From positions 1 through 9,228 of the forward strand of contig JAJZKS010000055.1 of the NCBI GenBank assembly GCA_021850835.1: a stretch of DNA of 9,228 bases, given 5' to 3'. The stretch's first letter is position 1. Every line of letters begins with the position of its first letter. The DNA comes from Thermoplasmata archaeon (GTDB lineage Archaea > Thermoplasmatota > Thermoplasmata > Thermoplasmatales > Thermoplasmataceae). Positions 6,231 to 9,228 of this stretch are shown one piece after another. The notes below the pieces were generated by a model, which saw only the letters and a list, made by a program, of their open reading frames with translations, was not told where the DNA came from and ran no database searches. The position numbers and the translations under genes were made by a program.

Positions 6231-6962
6231 ATGTTCAATTTAAGATTTTCCAGGGAAATGGCCTTGAAGGAAATATCTGTAGAGGGCTATGAGATTCTCA
6301 GGAAGTCATGGGTATCTGTGGTAGGGTTAGGAGCTACAGGTTCTCCTGTTGCCGATTTATTTGTCAGGGCAGGCATAGGGAAAATTCAGATTATAGACGG
6401 TGACACCGTGGATATCTCCAACATACACCGGCAGGTTCTGTATTCTGATGCAGATGTGAGCAGGAAAAAAGTGGATGCAGCCTCAGACAGGCTCCATGCT
6501 ATTAACAGGGACTGTGAAATCCAGGCGGTTGCAGAGTTCTTGACTCCTGAAAACATTACCAGAATCCTTGGAAAACCATCAGTGGTCATAGACGGAACTG
6601 ACAACATGGAAACCCGGAGGATCATAAACAGTTACTGCGTTTCCAACTGCATTCCCTGGGTATTCATCTCCTCAATAGGCACAGTATCGCAGGCAAAGGC
6701 AATAATTCCAGGAAAAACATCATGCCTCGATTGCTTCATTGACAGGAATGCAAAGTATTCAATGAGCTGCGAGGAAACCGGTGTGCTTGCATCTGCACCC
6801 ATAATGGCATCAAGCCTTGCATGGACCATGGCAATGAAGATTCTAATGGGTAAAGATGTAGATGGCGACCTCTGGCACATAGACCCTTGGCATCTTTTGA
6901 TGGAACAGGTTCATATTAATAGAAATCCGGAATGCCCTACTTGCGCTAAGATATTAAGCTGA
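6231..6962 (+). CDS. ThiF/MoeB/HesA-family E1-like adenylyltransferase
   Basis: This 243-aa enzyme of the ubiquitin-activating (E1-like) superfamily adenylates the C-terminal Gly-Gly of small beta-grasp proteins (MoaD, ThiS, archaeal SAMPs) for molybdopterin, thiamine or tRNA sulfur transfer. All key residues are present: GLGATG (32-37) for ATP; D56-G-D58 with N64 and R67-Q68; K80; the catalytic Asp in DGTDN (D124); zinc pairs C165/C168 and C235/C238; and C180 in SCEETGVL, the position used for thioester chemistry in some relatives. The length matches E. coli MoeB, with no C-terminal rhodanese domain. The ATG at 6231 (MFNLRFSRE) is chosen because family proteins begin just before the R-[FY]-S-R motif. 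The in-frame ATG at 6195 would add 12 residues and overlaps the presumed promoter. MoeA nearby favours a cofactor role. Confidence 0.88.
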   Translation: MFNLRFSREMALKEISVEGYEILRKSWVSVVGLGATGSPVADLFVRAGIGKIQIIDGDTVDISNIHRQVLYSDADVSRKKVDAASDRLHAINRDCEIQAVAEFLTPENITRILGKPSVVIDGTDNMETRRIINSYCVSNCIPWVFISSIGTVSQAKAIIPGKTSCLDCFIDRNAKYSMSCEETGVLASAPIMASSLAWTMAMKILMGKDVDGDLWHIDPWHLLMEQVHINRNPECPTCAKILS

Positions 6963-6968
6963 TGTGTG

Positions 6969-7574
6969 ATGATAAAAGGTATTATTTTTGATCTTGACGG
7001 GACATTGCTTAACTCAAAAGCACTTAGGGTCAAAGCATGGAAGCATGCGCTAGAGGAGTTCGGAGTGAGCATCCCGGAGGAGCAGATATCACCCCTCATT
7101 GGGCTTCCGGGAACAGATCTTGCAGGGAAGTTTTCCAACAGGGCATTCGAGATTGAGATGGAAGAAGAGAGGTACTTCAAAACACACCTGGAGGAAATGT
7201 CTCTCTATGGTGATGTTGACCAAACATTCAGCAAACTCTCTAATTTGAGCGTGAAAACGTCCATTGTGACATCATCCAGGAGGGCTCTCATGGACATCCT
7301 CAAACTTCCTTACCAGCCAGTTGTAACTATAGATGATGTGGAGTTTGGAAAACCGGACCCGGAACCATACATTAAAGCACTTTCCCTTCTCGGCGTTAAT
7401 CCAAGGGAATGCCTGGTGGTGGGCGACGCGGAAACAGACCTCATACCGGCGAAGGATATTGGGGCAGTGTCAGTGTTCATAGGCCATGGGAACAGGCGAT
7501 TCTCTACCTATGCTGATTACTACATAGATGAAGTTTCCGAAGTCCTTGAAATTGTGAGTAGACTAAACAGATAG
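6969..7574 (+). CDS. HAD-superfamily phosphatase (subfamily IA type)
   Basis: This 201-aa cytosolic hydrolase of the haloacid-dehalogenase superfamily resembles phosphoglycolate phosphatase and beta-phosphoglucomutase. Motif I is FDLDGTLLNS (nucleophile D8, acid/base D10). A helical cap runs from about 15 to 80. Motif II is SIVTSS (T101), motif III is the Lys of GKPDPEPY (K128), and motif IV is VVGDAETD (D153, D157) for Mg2+. All catalytic residues are intact, so it should be active; the substrate cannot be read from sequence. The ATG at 6969 is preferred; the adjoining in-frame GTG at 6966 would add one residue. It begins 6 nt after the E1-like stop, so the two are probably one operon. Whether it has any role in cofactor metabolism is unknown, and housekeeping phosphate-ester clearance is equally possible. 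Confidence 0.88.
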   Translation: MIKGIIFDLDGTLLNSKALRVKAWKHALEEFGVSIPEEQISPLIGLPGTDLAGKFSNRAFEIEMEEERYFKTHLEEMSLYGDVDQTFSKLSNLSVKTSIVTSSRRALMDILKLPYQPVVTIDDVEFGKPDPEPYIKALSLLGVNPRECLVVGDAETDLIPAKDIGAVSVFIGHGNRRFSTYADYYIDEVSEVLEIVSRLNR

Positions 7575-7587
7575 CCCTAAATCGACA

Positions 7588-9228
7588 TTATTGGGGCGTG
7601 AGCTTATCCTTAAGGCCCGGATGCCTTTCAAGAAAATCCTTCTGCAGCGTAACGAAGGCAGGCACAATTTCAAAAGCTTTTATCCAGGTCTTTGAATTTT
7701 GATTTATATTCCCTTTCATGCGTAAGGAAAACTCTGCTTTTGCCCCATGCTTATCTTTATCGACACCAGACAAATCTGTGGCCGAATATGAGGAAAGATT
7801 TGATCTTATGGCCTGAATGAAGCGTTCCAGGTTGTTGTCGCTGGTTACAATTTCTTCTAAGAACCTCAAAGCCGGCCCTGTCAACATCTCACCCTTCTCA
7901 ATGGCAGCAAATGCGCCCTCCAGCGTTTTAACAGGCTTTGGGCATTCAATACCCACTTCAACGGTTCTTCCCTTAAACAGCACGAAGTCAACATTTCCAA
8001 TCTCAGATTTTATGTAATCTTCAACATTGAACCCATTTGTAAAATAAAATGCACTCAAAATTGAATCCTGGTTCCCAAGTGACCTTAAGGAATTCCTCGG
8101 GGACATCCTGTTGTATTTCATGGAAGGTAGCATTTCCAATATTCTCTCTTCCTGTCCCAGCTGAACTAACATGCCGGATATGCCGGGTCTACGGTCTTCG
8201 AATTCCCTTGACCATTTAGCCACTGCGACTTCCGTACCTGCTTCCAGATACTTTGTATTTCCTTTCAGGGAAATGAAACCACTAGTCGAAATGAATCGGG
8301 AAATGGAACCAGATAACCCCGTGACAGGATACACCCTGTTGGGGGTGCCATGGGATACACTGACAGGAATCAGGTTCTGTTTTCCCATCTCAAGTTTCAG
8401 GTCTACTGCAAGATTACCGATTACTGGCTGGGCTTCCATTTCAAACCTTCCTGCAGCAAGGATTGGGCTCAGGAATATGGATCTGAAAATCATCATTGAA
8501 GATACGGGGAAACCCGGGAGACCAATGACAGCCTTTGCACCGGACCTGCCCAAAACAGTGGGTAGCCCCGGCTTTACAAGGACTCCATGGAAAACCATTC
8601 CAGGCACCATCTCGTCTATTATCCGGTAAACAAGATCTGATTCCCCTGCCGAACTTCCTCCGGATAGAATAACAATGTCAGATTGGGAGAGGCTTTCCCC
8701 TATCTTTCCCTTAATCTCGCCATAGTCATCCCTGGCTATTCCTGCATAAGTTGCTTCAATGAACTTGAAGGTGTTCAATTCGTTGCAAACAGCTATGCCA
8801 TTGGCATCGCTGATACTTCCCTCCCTGTATGGTTCTGTATGGCTGATCAGCTCATTTCCTGTTGAAATTACAGAAATTATGAGTTTTCTGTAAACCTCTA
8901 TTTCTGGAATTCCAAGCGAAGCCAGCACAGCGATGTCATTAGTATCAATCTGCTTTCCTGCAAGAATTAGGAGCTCTCCAATTGTAATGTCACTGCCTGC
9001 TTCTGCAATATTGGTTCCCGCAGAGACAGACTCAAGGATCCTTACTCTCCCATCAGAAAGCATTTCAGTATCCTCCACCCTGACAACAGAATCAGAACCT
9101 TCTGGGATTATGGCACCGGTGGAAATCCTGAAACAATTCCATTGGCCCATCATGCGCTTTCTTGGCTGGCCTATGAAAGATTCACCCCCAATGTTTAGAG
9201 TAACCGGTTCTGCCTGGGTCAGGAAGAG
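7588..9228 (-). CDS. moeA: MoeA molybdopterin molybdotransferase with ~206-aa C-terminal extension (5' truncated by window edge)
   Basis: The leftward frame is open from the right edge to TAA at 7590-7588, giving 546 visible codons. The Met codons at 9153 and 9150 are internal: the 25 upstream codons include GGESFIGQP, and RISTGAIIPEGSDSVVRVE follows, as in MoeA. MoeA inserts molybdate (or tungstate) into adenylylated molybdopterin. Counting from 9153, hallmarks are STGNEL (97-102), SDANG (115-119), LSGGSSAGESD (163-173), KPGLPTVLG (194-202) and GLPGFPVSS (211-219). The C-terminal MoeA domain ends near AVAKW (about 314). Residues 316-521 are an extension I do not recognise. It sits where some archaeal MoeA proteins carry a LysR/PBP-like domain, but the GSG-R signature of those is not evident. 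About 80-100 N-terminal residues lie off the window. It converges on the HAD gene across 13 bp. Confidence 0.87.
   Translation of the reverse strand, partial: LFLTQAEPVTLNIGGESFIGQPRKRMMGQWNCFRISTGAIIPEGSDSVVRVEDTEMLSDGRVRILESVSAGTNIAEAGSDITIGELLILAGKQIDTNDIAVLASLGIPEIEVYRKLIISVISTGNELISHTEPYREGSISDANGIAVCNELNTFKFIEATYAGIARDDYGEIKGKIGESLSQSDIVILSGGSSAGESDLVYRIIDEMVPGMVFHGVLVKPGLPTVLGRSGAKAVIGLPGFPVSSMMIFRSIFLSPILAAGRFEMEAQPVIGNLAVDLKLEMGKQNLIPVSVSHGTPNRVYPVTGLSGSISRFISTSGFISLKGNTKYLEAGTEVAVAKWSREFEDRRPGISGMLVQLGQEERILEMLPSMKYNRMSPRNSLRSLGNQDSILSAFYFTNGFNVEDYIKSEIGNVDFVLFKGRTVEVGIECPKPVKTLEGAFAAIEKGEMLTGPALRFLEEIVTSDNNLERFIQAIRSNLSSYSATDLSGVDKDKHGAKAEFSLRMKGNINQNSKTWIKAFEIVPAFVTLQKDFLERHPGLKDKLTPQ

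Noticed and set aside
6962..6994. ATG at 6962 overlapping the E1-like stop codon
   Set aside because: This frame closes after about ten codons. The HAD motif frame begins at 6966/6969.
8171..8629. 152-codon plus-strand frame opposite moeA
   Set aside because: It is entirely antisense to strongly conserved MoeA motifs, is Pro/Ser/Arg-rich as expected of a shadow frame, and has no promoter.

Overview
The window looks like chromosomal DNA of an archaeon of the Thermoplasmatales type. The evidence is: archaeal TATA boxes about 23-26 nt upstream of start codons (leaderless transcripts); no clear Shine-Dalgarno sites; TTG starts that appear necessary at two genes; a large Lhr-type helicase; a secreted, cysteine-free protein with many N-glycosylation sequons; and an alcohol-dehydrogenase-family protein closest in sequence features to the acryloyl-CoA reductases of thermoacidophilic archaea. 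Base composition looks moderate, in the mid-40s % G+C by eye. The order is inferred from these features and not proven. I saw no rRNA, tRNA, CRISPR array, insertion sequence or clear mobile element.

Layout. Position 1-2789 (+) is the C-terminal part of a Lhr-like helicase whose motor domains lie off the left edge; what remains is a chain of winged-helix units. A 237-bp gap with two T-tracts and a good TATA box leads to a two-gene unit (+). It encodes an 89-aa protein with three membrane helices (3027-3296) and a TTG-started double winged-helix regulator (3300-3806). Tail-to-tail with it, 2 bp away, is a secreted, membrane-anchored glycoprotein candidate (3809-4789, -). Upstream of that is an unlisted 52-aa gene (4846-5004, -) resembling the HicB/UPF0150 fold, with its own TATA box and a 14-bp perfect palindrome just upstream of the box. 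Next is a zinc-dependent medium-chain reductase (5154-6164, -).

The reductase is divergent from a ThiF/MoeB-type E1-like enzyme (6231-6962, +), and a 12-bp self-complementary TATA sequence lies between them. A HAD-family phosphatase (6969-7574, +) follows the E1-like gene in an operon-like arrangement. It converges, with a 13-bp gap, on a MoeA-type molybdopterin molybdotransferase (7588-9228, -) that runs off the right edge.

Functional picture. The E1-like protein and MoeA are both molybdenum/tungsten cofactor proteins or relatives, acting respectively in sulfur-carrier adenylation and metal insertion. They are on opposite strands and not co-transcribed, so the link is by neighbourhood only. 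The membrane protein and regulator pair look like a functional couple. The most unusual features are the ~206-residue C-terminal extension of MoeA, the overlooked HicB-like mini-gene with its palindrome, the membrane-protein/regulator pair, and the sequon-rich surface protein.
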